The notes: generated by a model not told the origin, from the sequence alone. 35,147 nucleotides of DNA from Betaproteobacteria bacterium RIFCSPLOWO2_02_64_14 (GCA_001770325.1 MEQT01000292.1:1-35147), one strand, 5' to 3'. Shown: positions 8,641-15,753, counted from the stretch's first letter. Numbers and translations are program-made.

Positions 8641-8770
8641 AAAAAAAGATTACCGGCAGCCCCACTACCCGCCCTCGGCAATCCCTCGGTCATGGAGCGC
8701 GGTGCTCTGTAGACCAGTGACTTTGCGTCCCCGCCTTTCGGTCGGGTTTGCCCTTTTCGAAGTTGAGGAG
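8641..8770 (-). ncRNA. Cyclic-di-GMP-I (GEMM) riboswitch with terminator platform
   Basis: On the minus strand the leader carries the conserved GEMM blocks in order: AAGGGCAAACC, a P2 stem capped by the GAAA tetraloop (CCGACCGAAAGGCGGG), GGACGCAAAG, GGTCTA, a small hairpin, GACCGAGGGATTGCCGA. The CCTC at the 5' end can pair with GAGG at the 3' end to close P1. The second G of AGGGC, which is A in cGAMP-selective variants, is G here, so c-di-GMP is the expected ligand. The platform follows directly: GATTGCCG (8683-8676), part of the aptamer 3' strand, can instead pair with CGGTAATC (8655-8648), which is followed by seven T (8647-8641). Aptamer and terminator are therefore exclusive, predicting an ON switch. 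The gene controlled is the cyclic nucleotide-binding protein at 8057-8515. Confidence 0.9.
8648..8683 (-). terminator. Intrinsic terminator of the riboswitch expression platform
   Basis: Minus-strand GATTGCCG pairs with CGGTAATC (8 bp with one G-T), with a smaller GTAG/CTGC stem inside the loop, and an uninterrupted T7 run follows at 8647-8641. The left strand overlaps the riboswitch P1 region, so it should form only when the aptamer is unbound. This is inferred from base pairing by eye. Confidence 0.7.
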
Positions 8771-8807
8771 AATCGCACGCAGGCGATTTCTCACTCGGCT
8801 TTCACGA

Positions 8808-8870
8808 TATCCCCAACGGTGCCAATAATACTATGCCATTTATCACAAATCGATCATTTTCTAGAGGAAG
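8808..8870 (-). promoter_or_regulatory. AT-rich probable promoter region of the riboswitch transcript
   Basis: This is a markedly AT-rich patch in otherwise GC-rich DNA. On the minus strand it reads TTTGTGATAAATGGCATAGTATTATTGG and contains -10-like hexamers (TAGTAT, TATTAT), just upstream of the riboswitch. I could not fix a convincing -35 with standard spacing, so only the region is proposed. Confidence 0.4.
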
Positions 8871-8893
8871 TGCGAGCATGAGCGTTGCTCGCA
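8871..8893. repeat. Hairpin TGCGAGCA/TGCTCGCA
   Basis: A perfect 8-bp inverted repeat around a seven-base loop lies between the SDR gene end and the riboswitch promoter region. Together with the stronger hairpin at 8915-8946 it separates the two minus-strand transcription units. No T-run accompanies it. Confidence 0.5.
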
Positions 8894-8914
8894 CCGCGCC
8901 TGTCCGCGGCTGGC

Positions 8915-8946
8915 AGGAAATTGTCGCCTCCGGGCGACAATTTCCT
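8915..8946 (-). terminator. Perfect 14-bp hairpin at the SDR stop codon, probable terminator
   Basis: AGGAAATTGTCGCC and GGCGACAATTTCCT are perfectly complementary over 14 bp with a four-base loop. The SDR stop codon (8947-8945) overlaps the stem base. The outer part is A/T-rich and the inner part G/C-rich, as in intrinsic terminators, but only a short T-tract is present, within the stem itself. A transcription end or mRNA 3'-end stabiliser is the likeliest role. Confidence 0.6.
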
Positions 8947-9676
8947 AGCGGTGCAAGTCGCGACTGATGAATTCGCCGTTGAGCGGAGCGGACATGTCGC
9001 TCGCAAGCAAGACTACGACGTTCGAGAAATCATCCGGCTGGTAGACGAAGCCCGCAGCGAGCAGGCGCTTGATCTCTTCTTCGGTCTTGCCGACGCGCCA
9101 CAACGGCGTGTCCGTCGCGCCGGGTCCGAAGCAGTTGATACGCACGCCGGTGTCCTTCAGTTCGAGCGAAACGGCGCGCGTGAAGCCGATGATCCCGGCC
9201 TTGGAGGCCGAATAGGCCGATCCCCTGGGCTGGCCCCGGATGCCCGTGCCGGAGGCCGTGCTCAACACGACGCCGCATTTGCGCGGAAGCATGCGCCGGA
9301 TCGCGGCGCGCGCGCCCAGGTACACGCTCTTGAGATTGAGCGTGATCACCGCGTCCCACGTTTCCTCCGTCATGTCCACGAGCGCCACGCGCGGAAACAT
9401 GCCGGCGATGTTGAGCAGAACGTCGAGCGGGCCGAACTCTGCCTCTGTGCGATCGAGCAACTGCTCGAATTGCGCCGCCTGGGTGACGTCCGCCTGGACC
9501 GCGACGGCCCGGCCACCGGCCTTGACGATCGCGTCCGCCGTCGCCTGCGCCGCGGCGAGGTTGATGTCGGAAACGGCAACGGCCGCGCCGGCTTGTGCCA
9601 TGGCGAGACCGTAACAGCGGCCCAGCCCGCCGCCGCCTCCGGTCATTGCAATCGACTTTCCTTCGAGCAGTTTCAT
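8945..9676 (-). CDS. SDR family NAD(P)-dependent oxidoreductase
   Basis: Classical short-chain dehydrogenase of 243 residues. The Rossmann nucleotide site is TGGGGGLG near residue 12, followed by D at the end of beta-2 (VSDIN), NIAG near 89, the catalytic Ser in TASGTG and the YSASK Tyr/Lys pair near 150, then PGATDTPLW. The ending (NGEFISRDLHR) lacks the common TGQ...DGG tail, so the substrate pocket may differ. ATG follows AAGGAAGAGG. A perfect hairpin overlaps the stop. The gene is divergent from the Bug receptor at 9834, sharing a 157-base gap. The substrate is unknown. Confidence 0.9.
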   Translation of the reverse strand: MKLLEGKSIAMTGGGGGLGRCYGLAMAQAGAAVAVSDINLAAAQATADAIVKAGGRAVAVQADVTQAAQFEQLLDRTEAEFGPLDVLLNIAGMFPRVALVDMTEETWDAVITLNLKSVYLGARAAIRRMLPRKCGVVLSTASGTGIRGQPRGSAYSASKAGIIGFTRAVSLELKDTGVRINCFGPGATDTPLWRVGKTEEEIKRLLAAGFVYQPDDFSNVVVLLASDMSAPLNGEFISRDLHR

Positions 9677-9833
9677 GCGCCTCTTCCTTTTCGTGGAATG
9701 CGATCAATGTTCATCTTAAGGCATAATCCACACGCGGCGGGCGAGCCGGTAAGAGGATGCGTCCGGCACGCGCGGCACGCGAGGATCGCCGCCGTGAGGA
9801 AGCAGTTCGACACAACGATCCAGGAGGAAAAAG

Positions 9834-10805
9834 ATGAAAACCATGAAAGCGGCAAGCCTGCTGCTCGCCGCGATATGCCTGCACGTGTCTTCGCAGGCGT
9901 ATGCCCAGGACTATCCGTCGCGGCCGATCCGGCTGGTCGTCCCCTGGCCGCCCGGCGGTATCACCGATGTCATTTCCCGCAGCCTGGGCGCCGTGCTGTC
10001 CGAATCGCTCGGGCAGCAGGTGGTCCCGGACAACCGTCCGGGCGCCGCGGGAACACTGGGCGCCGCCATCACGGCCAAGTCGAACCCCGACGGCTATACC
10101 CTGATGATGCACGACGTGCCGAGCCATGCCATCAGCGCGACCCTCTACAAGAGGCTGAGCTATGACCCGCTGAAAGACATCGAACCGGTCGCACTGCCGT
10201 CGCGCTCGCCGCTGGTGCTCGTCGTCAATCCCAAGTACGGCTTCAAGTCGATCCCGCAACTGATCGACTATGCAAAGAAGCACGCCGGCGATTTCGCTTT
10301 CGCTTCTTCCGGTCCCGGCTCCATCACGCATCTCACCGGGGAGCGGTTCATCCGCGAGACCGGGATCAAGCCGCTGCACGTGCCCTACAAGGGCGGCGGG
10401 CCGGCCACGGCTGCTCTGGTCGCGGGAGAGGCCGGGATGTACTTTGCGTGCATTTCCGCCGCCATTCCGCACATCAAGTCCGGACGGCTGACCCTCCTGG
10501 GCATCACCTTGCCGAAGCGCTCGCCGCTGTATCCGGATACCCCGGCGGTCGCGGAAGCGATCCCCGGATTCATCATGGGATGCAACACCGGGTTTTTCGC
10601 GCCCAGCGGCACGCCGCCGAAGATCCTCGACCGGCTGCACGCGGAAATCATGAAGGCGGTGACACGGCCGAGAATGAAAGACGTGCTTACCGCGAACGCG
10701 GCCGAACCGGCACCGTACACGCGGGCCCAGTTCAAGCAGCACGTGGCCGATGAAGTGCGCGCCTGGGGCAAAGTGGTGCGCGCGTCGGGGCTGAAGGTCG
10801 ACTGA
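9834..10805 (+). CDS. Bug/TctC family tripartite tricarboxylate transporter receptor
   Basis: Periplasmic solute receptor of 323 residues. A Sec signal peptide (MKTMKAASLLLAAICLHVSSQAYA) is followed by the family start QDYPSRPIRLVVPWPPGGITDVISR and by VDNRPGA-like VPDNRPGAAGTLG. SSGPGSITHLTGERF and HVPYKGGGPA are further Bug landmarks. ATG has a strong AGGAGG site. Bug proteins bind carboxylates, amides or aromatic acids. No TctA/TctB membrane partners lie nearby, so this is an orphan receptor, as is common in Burkholderiales. It is followed after eight bases by a NTP-pyrophosphohydrolase-like gene. Confidence 0.93.
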   Translation: MKTMKAASLLLAAICLHVSSQAYAQDYPSRPIRLVVPWPPGGITDVISRSLGAVLSESLGQQVVPDNRPGAAGTLGAAITAKSNPDGYTLMMHDVPSHAISATLYKRLSYDPLKDIEPVALPSRSPLVLVVNPKYGFKSIPQLIDYAKKHAGDFAFASSGPGSITHLTGERFIRETGIKPLHVPYKGGGPATAALVAGEAGMYFACISAAIPHIKSGRLTLLGITLPKRSPLYPDTPAVAEAIPGFIMGCNTGFFAPSGTPPKILDRLHAEIMKAVTRPRMKDVLTANAAEPAPYTRAQFKQHVADEVRAWGKVVRASGLKVD

Positions 10806-10813
10806 ACCCGCCG

Positions 10814-11251
10814 ATGAAACGATCGTTCGCGCAACGCATCGCCGCGATGAACGCGATGTACAAACTCGCCGCCAACGACCGCCCTTCGTTGCCCGCGGAC
10901 GTAGCGGACCGCCTGGTCAAGTTCAAGGCCACGCTGCTCGACGAAGTGCACGAGATCGACGGGATCGTCGCGCTCTCGAAAAACGGCGCCGCGCCGACGG
11001 ATGTCGCAGTGGCGATTGCGGACCTGCTCGGCGACATCATGGTCTACTGCCGCTCCGAGGCGTTGAAGTACGGCCTGCCGCTGGAAGATGTGCTGGACAT
11101 CATCATGGACAGCAACGAGAGCAAGCTGGATGCGAACGGCAACCCGATCTTCGACGCGAACGGCAAGTTTCTCAAGGGGCCGAACTACTGGAAGCCGGAA
11201 CCGAGGATCAGGGCGCTGCTGGAAGAGCGCGGCGTTCGGGCCGCGCCCTAA
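10814..11251 (+). CDS. MazG/PRA-PH-like all-alpha NTP pyrophosphohydrolase family protein
   Basis: A 145-residue protein resembling the all-alpha nucleotide pyrophosphohydrolases. Visible features are the acidic helix LLDEVHEIDG (about 38-47), the second acidic helix DLLGDIMVYCRSEALKYGL (about 69-87) and the C-terminal stretch DIIMDSNESKLDANGNPIFDANGKFLKGPNYWKPEPRI, whose NxSKL...G.P..D..GK..KGPNY pattern occurs in PRA-PH/NTP-PPase relatives. It probably hydrolyses a nucleotide triphosphate or similar compound in the cytoplasm. Eight bases separate it from the Bug receptor, so they may be cotranscribed, though the functional link is obscure. Family level is fairly sure, substrate unknown. Confidence 0.7.
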   Translation: MKRSFAQRIAAMNAMYKLAANDRPSLPADVADRLVKFKATLLDEVHEIDGIVALSKNGAAPTDVAVAIADLLGDIMVYCRSEALKYGLPLEDVLDIIMDSNESKLDANGNPIFDANGKFLKGPNYWKPEPRIRALLEERGVRAAP

Positions 11252-11315
11252 GAACCCGCAGCAGCGCTGCGAAGCGGTCTCTACTTGAGCGGAACGAACG
11301 CCCCGGCCTTGTCAG

Positions 11316-11897
11316 TCAGCCGCGCGGTTTCACCCACGTCTCCGACCACGCCAGGCACGCGCTCGTGCACTGCCGGTCGCCGCGCATTTCCAGCCACGGC
11401 ACGTCAGGCGCGAAGCGCCCGTCGCTCTCGATCTGTGCCGATTTGGCGGGAAAAAAAGTACTGAACACGCCCAGCGGACGGTTGCTCGTGCCCGGCGCCA
11501 TGGTGAGCACGAACGGCTCGATGCAGTCATACCAAGTGAGCACGATGCGCCCGGCGCCTGAGACCACCGTTTCCACCGCCGTCGAGCGCGGGTCGCCGGC
11601 GCGGGAGAACTGCGCGTCGAGCACCGGCAGCGCGGTGTCCGCGAAGGCGGGATAAAGGAAGGTCTCGATGGTGCGTTGCAGCCAGCGCGCCACCGCCACG
11701 TTATCGCTGTAGATTCGCACGCGGTCTTCGGTGAGCGGCGATTTCACGAACATCGCGTGGCCTGCGCCGGCCGGGCACCACAGCACGCGCCAGTGACTCA
11801 CGCGCGAGGTGTGCGTCTTGCCGCCATCCGCGCTCAACCGGATGAAGGAGTTTTCGCCGGTCATCAGAACTTCGTTGGGATCGACGGGCTGTGCCAC
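11316..11897 (-). CDS. Conserved-looking hypothetical protein
   Basis: A 193-residue protein I do not recognise. Start GTG at 11897 has AGGAGG five bases upstream. There is no signal peptide or membrane helix. It is rich in W, H and acidic residues (SRVSHWRVLWCPAGAGHAMF, ARWLQRTIETFLYP, RIVLTWYDCIEPFVLTMAPG), with an even composition that looks like a folded globular protein. It lies 26 bases downstream of the DUF1932 dehydrogenase on the same strand, so the two are probably one operon. No function is assigned. Confidence 0.65.
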   Translation of the reverse strand: MAQPVDPNEVLMTGENSFIRLSADGGKTHTSRVSHWRVLWCPAGAGHAMFVKSPLTEDRVRIYSDNVAVARWLQRTIETFLYPAFADTALPVLDAQFSRAGDPRSTAVETVVSGAGRIVLTWYDCIEPFVLTMAPGTSNRPLGVFSTFFPAKSAQIESDGRFAPDVPWLEMRGDRQCTSACLAWSETWVKPRG

Positions 11898-11923
11898 GAT
11901 ATCCTCCTACGTGATGGCTGCTG

Positions 11924-12808
11924 CTATTTTGCAGCGCGCGCTTCGGCCAGCAGGCGCACCACGTCCTTGCCGGTGCGCGACTTGTCCCGGTTCTCCGGCG
12001 TCTCCTTGCCAAGCGCCGTGCCGGCGACGAACTGGAAGATGTCCGCCTCTCCCTGGAACACCTTCGGGCCGATGCCGGCCGCGCTCAGGGTTTTGGAGAT
12101 CTCGATCATCTCCGGCACCCAGCGGTAGGCCTTGGGCGCGATCGAAGGAAACTGGCCGAGGATGAAATCGACGAGATCGGAGCGAGAAGTACGCAACTGT
12201 TTCTCCAGCAGCTCGTCCACGCCCAGGCGCTTGGCCGCAACCATGATTTCCAGCCATAGTCCCTGCGTGCCCTTGTTGATCGCGCTGTAGCACATCTTGA
12301 CCGCACTCGCGTCCGCGATGCGCTCGCTCACCACGTGCACGTTCAACTGCGGGCCAGCGAGGGCAGTGAGATCTGCGGCGCCGGGGCCCGAGACGTAGAG
12401 GTTGGTCTTCGCGGTTCCGCGCGGCGGCGACCCGATGATGCCGCCGTCGAGAAAGCGTCCCCCCGCGCCTTCGATCAGGCGCGCAATTTCATGCACTGTG
12501 GGAGGCGCGATCGCGTTGCAGTCGGCGACGAGCGTCTTGTGGCCGCCGGCCCGAATCGCGGCTGCCGCCTCGCGCGCGAAATCGACCGCGGCGCCCGGAT
12601 TCATGACCGAAAGCACGACATCGCATTCGGCGACGAGCCGCGCGATCGTGCCGACGTCGGTCAAACCCGCCTCGCGCGCGAGCGTGCGGCTGCGTTCGCT
12701 GCGCTTGTCGAGCGCGGTGCAGACGGTAAAGCCCTTGTCCTTGATCCGCATCGCGACTGCCTGCCCCATGTCGCCGGGCGTCATCAATCCGACTTTCTCG
12801 ATCTTCAC
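11924..12808 (-). CDS. NAD(P)-dependent oxidoreductase, 3-hydroxyisobutyrate dehydrogenase-like with DUF1932 C-terminus
   Basis: I place the start at GTG 12808 (VKIEKVGLMTPGDMGQAVAMRI), which has GAAAGG upstream and begins the Rossmann fold; the longer ORF reads into non-coding sequence. The product has 294 residues. The beta-hydroxyacid dehydrogenase N-domain is shown by TPGDMGQAVA, VVLSVMNPGAAVDFA, and the substrate loop FLDGGIIGSPPR. The catalytic-Lys region SAVKMCYSAINKGTQGL begins the C-domain, which resembles DUF1932. It is likely to oxidise a 3-hydroxy acid in the cytoplasm. Substrate unknown. The unknown gene at 11316 follows it. Confidence 0.85.
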   Translation of the reverse strand: MKIEKVGLMTPGDMGQAVAMRIKDKGFTVCTALDKRSERSRTLAREAGLTDVGTIARLVAECDVVLSVMNPGAAVDFAREAAAAIRAGGHKTLVADCNAIAPPTVHEIARLIEGAGGRFLDGGIIGSPPRGTAKTNLYVSGPGAADLTALAGPQLNVHVVSERIADASAVKMCYSAINKGTQGLWLEIMVAAKRLGVDELLEKQLRTSRSDLVDFILGQFPSIAPKAYRWVPEMIEISKTLSAAGIGPKVFQGEADIFQFVAGTALGKETPENRDKSRTGKDVVRLLAEARAAK

Positions 12809-13083
12809 GGCGTTGCCTTTCAGGTGATTTGAGAATGCGCAAACATACCACGGCGGGCGCGACCGCGCACTTCTGTCCAGGCGCGCCTGCCCGTGGAACC
12901 GGGAAGTTCGGGCTGCGCGCAGACTTGCCCAGGCCGGCAAAGCGCGGCAAGATGCGTCCGGGTCGCAGTAGCGGCCGCGCCCAGAGGGAAGAGGATATGA
13001 AGACCGCAATCGCATCTGCCGTTCATCCGCGGTTCCAGAGTTGACGCGCGACACGGGGATGTCCGTTTAGGCCGGTCGCATTC
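12809..13083. other. Intergenic gap with no recognised feature
   Basis: A 275-base divergent gap between the DUF1932 dehydrogenase (minus) and MmgE/PrpD (plus). It should hold both promoters, but no convincing -35/-10 pair, hairpin or repeat was found. The ORFs called here by the track have no recognisable product. Confidence 0.5.
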
Positions 13084-14415
13084 GTGGAGATCGCCCGCGA
13101 GTTTGCCCGCTACCTCGTCGCGTCACGTCTCGACGTGGTGCCGCAATCGGTGCGGCACGAAGCAGTGCGCTCGGTGCTCAACTGGGCCGGCTGCGCGGTG
13201 GGCGGCTCGCGGCATGAAGCGATAAACCGCGCGCTCGCTGCGATCGCACCCATCAGCGGTCCGGCCCAGGCAAGCGTGCTCGGGCGCACGGAACGCACCG
13301 ATATCGCTCACGCCGCGCTTATCAACGGCATGAGCGCGCACGTGCTCGATTTCGACGACACGCACCTGCGCACCCTGCTGCACCCGAGCGTGCCGGTGGC
13401 ATCCGCCTTGCTCGCGCTGGCCGAGCGTCAGCCGATGACCGGCGCGGATTTTCTGCACGCGTTCATCCTCGGCATCGAGATCGAATGCCGCATCGCCAAC
13501 GCCATCTACTTCGCCCACAACACCGATTGGTATGTCACCGGCACCGCGGGCGTGTGCGGCGCCGCTGCCGCGACCGGCAAGTCACTGGGACTGGACGAGG
13601 GTCGGCTCGCGTGCGCCATCGGCATCGCGTGCGCGCAGGCAGCAGGGATGCGCGAAATGGCGGGCACCATGACCAAGAGCTTCATCCATGGCCGCGCCGC
13701 GCAGAATGGGCTGCTCGCCGCGCTGCTCGCGGGGCAGGGCTTCACCAGCGCCGAGTCGGCGCTCGAAGGCAAGCATGGTTTCTTCGCGGTCATGGCGCAG
13801 CGCTGCGACCTCTCGCAGATCGTTTCGGGTCTTGGCGAAACGTTCGAAATTGCGCTCAACACCTATAAACCCTATGCCTGCGGCGTGGTGGCGCACCCCG
13901 TGATCGAGGCGTGCATCCGGCTGCGCGAGGCGCATGGCGTGCGCGCGGACGATGTCGAAAGCATCACGCTCGAAGTCCACCCGAAGGCGCTGGAACTTGC
14001 CGGCATCAAAACGCCCCCAAGTGGCCTCAAGTCGAAATGGAGCCTCTACCACTCGGCAGCCGTGGCGCTCGTCGACGGCGCCGCGGGCGAACATCAATAC
14101 ACCGACGCGCGCGTGCATGATCCGGTGGTCGCGACCCTGCGGGGGCGGGTGGTAGCGCAGCCCAATCTCCAATTCGCCGAGGTCGAAGCACGGGCAACCT
14201 GCCGGCTGAAAGATGGCCGCTCGCTCACCCAGCACATCGACAAAGTGATCGGGAGCAGCGAACGACCAATGAGCGACCGCGCCCTGGAAGAAAAAGTCGC
14301 AGGCCTGTGCGAAGGTATACTGTCCCCGCAAAGGGCACGCGCCCTCATCGCAACCTGCCGGGCGCTGCCGACGCTCGCCGCTGCGGGTTCGGTCGCGCGC
14401 GCCGCCGTTCCGTGA
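13084..14415 (+). CDS. MmgE/PrpD family protein
   Basis: A 443-residue protein of the MmgE/PrpD family, which includes 2-methylcitrate dehydratase, cis-aconitate decarboxylase and related lyases. Landmarks: ALINGMSAHVLDFDDTH (about 76-92), HPSVPVASALLALAE, the glycine/alanine-rich helix GIACAQAAGMREMAGTMTKSFIHGRAAQNGLLAALLA (about 180-215), and KPYACGVVAHPVIEA (about 260-275). It starts at GTG with only a weak ribosome site. 2-Methylcitrate is a propionate intermediate, and a methylmalonyl pathway lies next door, but no methylcitrate synthase or intact methylisocitrate lyase is seen, so a PrpD role is not established. Confidence 0.88.
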   Translation: MEIAREFARYLVASRLDVVPQSVRHEAVRSVLNWAGCAVGGSRHEAINRALAAIAPISGPAQASVLGRTERTDIAHAALINGMSAHVLDFDDTHLRTLLHPSVPVASALLALAERQPMTGADFLHAFILGIEIECRIANAIYFAHNTDWYVTGTAGVCGAAAATGKSLGLDEGRLACAIGIACAQAAGMREMAGTMTKSFIHGRAAQNGLLAALLAGQGFTSAESALEGKHGFFAVMAQRCDLSQIVSGLGETFEIALNTYKPYACGVVAHPVIEACIRLREAHGVRADDVESITLEVHPKALELAGIKTPPSGLKSKWSLYHSAAVALVDGAAGEHQYTDARVHDPVVATLRGRVVAQPNLQFAEVEARATCRLKDGRSLTQHIDKVIGSSERPMSDRALEEKVAGLCEGILSPQRARALIATCRALPTLAAAGSVARAAVP

Positions 14416-14428
14416 TCATTCATCTCGA

Positions 14429-14782
14429 ATGCATGCAAACGTAAACACCCTGCTTCGCGGCCCGCTGTTCGAGCGGACATTCTTCTATCTGCGGCACGGC
14501 GAGACCGAAGCCAACCGTCTCGGCCTGATCACCGGCGCGACCGACATCGAGCTGAACGCCCGCGGACGCGAACAGGCGCTGGCCGCAGTGGCGCTGGTCA
14601 AAGCGCTGGAGGTGGATGCCGTCTATTCGAGCCCGCTCGTCGTCGCCCACTCCGGCGTGTTTCGCGTGCTGTGCCGGGCACTGGAGATCACCGCGCCTGC
14701 CGCGCCCATAGACAACGCACTGCCGCTGCGCCTCACGCCGCCGGCGGCCGCAGGAGCGCCGTGGTTGCTCGAGCGCGCCTGA
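14429..14782 (+). pseudogene. Histidine phosphatase family protein with internal in-frame deletion
   Basis: A 117-residue reading frame that fuses the two ends of a histidine phosphatase. Residues 17-54 carry the normal N-part (FFYLRHGETEANRLGLITGATDIELNARGREQA, then VDAVYSSPL). SSPL is followed directly by VVAHSGVFRVLCRAL, which belongs about 80-90 residues later in this family. The missing part holds the RAR-TA helix, the catalytic acid and the GEWEG-type region. The catalytic RHG and late His remain. The frame is kept across the junction. It is probably non-functional; an assembly error is the alternative. Confidence 0.75.
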
Positions 14783-14854
14783 TCTGCTGCGTCATCGGGG
14801 CGATCATGAAATAATGTGACTCCCGGTATACCACCGCTTCAAGCAGAGGTTCAC

Positions 14855-15151
14855 GTGGAAAGACTGACTACGCGCCTGCGTCAACTTCTCGCGCGGCCGG
14901 AGTGCACCGTGGCGCCGGGCGTCGCCGATGCGCTCGCCGCGCGGCTGGTGGCGCGCGAAAGTTTCGATGCCGTATACATGACCGGCTTCGGCACCAGCCT
15001 CACGCGGCTTGGCATGCCCGACGTCGGGCTGCTCACCGCGAGTGAAATGGTGGACAACGCCGGCCGCATCGTGGATGCGTCGGGCCTGCCGGAGATCCAG
15101 CAGCTCGAGGAACGCTACGGCGTGCCCGAGGATCAGCGGGCCGCGCTGTGA
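14855..15151 (+). pseudogene. Isocitrate lyase/PEP mutase family protein with large internal in-frame deletion
   Basis: GTG at 14855 follows AGAGG. The 98-residue frame opens with a clear isocitrate-lyase/PEP-mutase N-terminus: LRQLLARPECTVAPGVADALAARLVA, then [39 protein letters not shown]. It then jumps to [17 protein letters not shown], the extreme C-terminus of such proteins. Roughly 175-190 residues are missing, including the metal-binding DAD loop and the catalytic KKCGH region, so no activity is expected. Reading frame is preserved. Its stop overlaps the GTG of the VOC gene (GTGA). It is the second adjacent gene with this type of damage. Confidence 0.75.
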
Positions 15152-15627
15152 GCGAACGGCCGTTCAGGATCCTCGGGATCCAGCAGATCGCGATCGGCGC
15201 GCCCGACAAGAGGCGGCTGCGCGCGCTGTGGGTCGATGCGCTGGGGCTGGCGGTGACCGGAAGTTACCGCAGCGAACGCGAGAACGTCGACGAGGATATC
15301 GCGGTGATCGGCAACGGACCGTTGGGCTGCGAGGTGGACCTGATGCAGCCGCTCGATCCCGCCCGCAGACCGGCGGTGCACGAGCCGCCGCTGAATCACG
15401 TCGGACTGTGGGTGGACGATCTCGCCGCCGCGATCGAATGGCTCTCGGCGCGCGGCGTGCGATTCGCCCCCGGCGGCATCCGCAAGGGCGCCGCGGGGCA
15501 CGACATCTGTTTCATCCATCCCCGCGGCAACGACGCTTCACCGGTGAGCGGCGAAGGCGTCCTCATCGAACTCGTGCAGGCCCCACCCGAGGTGATTGCT
15601 GCGCTGTCCGACAAGCGCGCCGGGTGA
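15148..15627 (+). CDS. VOC family protein, methylmalonyl-CoA epimerase-like
   Basis: A vicinal-oxygen-chelate protein of 159 residues with two beta-alpha-beta-beta-beta halves. Half one runs [28 protein letters not shown]; half two runs [26 protein letters not shown] and ends [10 protein letters not shown], as in methylmalonyl-CoA epimerases. Metal ligands likely include His in NHVGL and Glu in LIELV; the first-strand ligand that is often His appears as Gln here. Its place beside mutase and carboxylase genes, convergent with them, supports conversion of (S)- to (R)-methylmalonyl-CoA. A generic glyoxalase or dioxygenase-like role remains possible. Start GTG overlaps the preceding stop, so translation depends on the truncated gene's frame. 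Confidence 0.75.
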   Translation: MSERPFRILGIQQIAIGAPDKRRLRALWVDALGLAVTGSYRSERENVDEDIAVIGNGPLGCEVDLMQPLDPARRPAVHEPPLNHVGLWVDDLAAAIEWLSARGVRFAPGGIRKGAAGHDICFIHPRGNDASPVSGEGVLIELVQAPPEVIAALSDKRAG

Positions 15628-15740
15628 TCAGTGAACCGGCGAGCGCACCCCGATCGGTTCGACGGGTCGGATCACGGATCACGGTTCACGCATTTCCGAT
15701 CTCGTGCCACCTGCGTTGATCGGCGTGCATCGGCGGTTAT
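15621..15740. repeat. Intergenic inverted-repeat element, copy A
   Basis: The left arm GGGTGATCAGTGAACCGG faces the right arm GGATCACGGATCACGGTTCACG about 35 bases later, followed by CTGCGTTGATCGGCGTGCATCGGCGGTTATT. The arms are made of GTGANCC heptads. It lies between the convergent VOC and carboxylase alpha genes, and the VOC stop codon (TGA 15625-15627) is inside the left arm. It may serve as a two-way transcript end. Confidence 0.7.
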
Positions 15741-15753
15741 TCTCTCTTACAGG

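Noticed and set aside
8641-8770. cGAMP-selective (GEMM-Ib) rather than c-di-GMP riboswitch
   Set aside because: The diagnostic position, the second G of AGGGC, is G, and the partner C in TTGCC is kept; this favours c-di-GMP, although only binding tests can exclude cGAMP.
8493-8881. Short ORFs on both strands in the riboswitch region (66-89 residues)
   Set aside because: They overlap the riboswitch and its leader, have no protein similarity that I recognise, and their sequence is explained by RNA structure.
11257-11271. CGCAGCAGCGCTGCG as a terminator between the NTP-PPase and hypothetical gene
   Set aside because: The stem is only five base pairs and no T-run follows on either strand.
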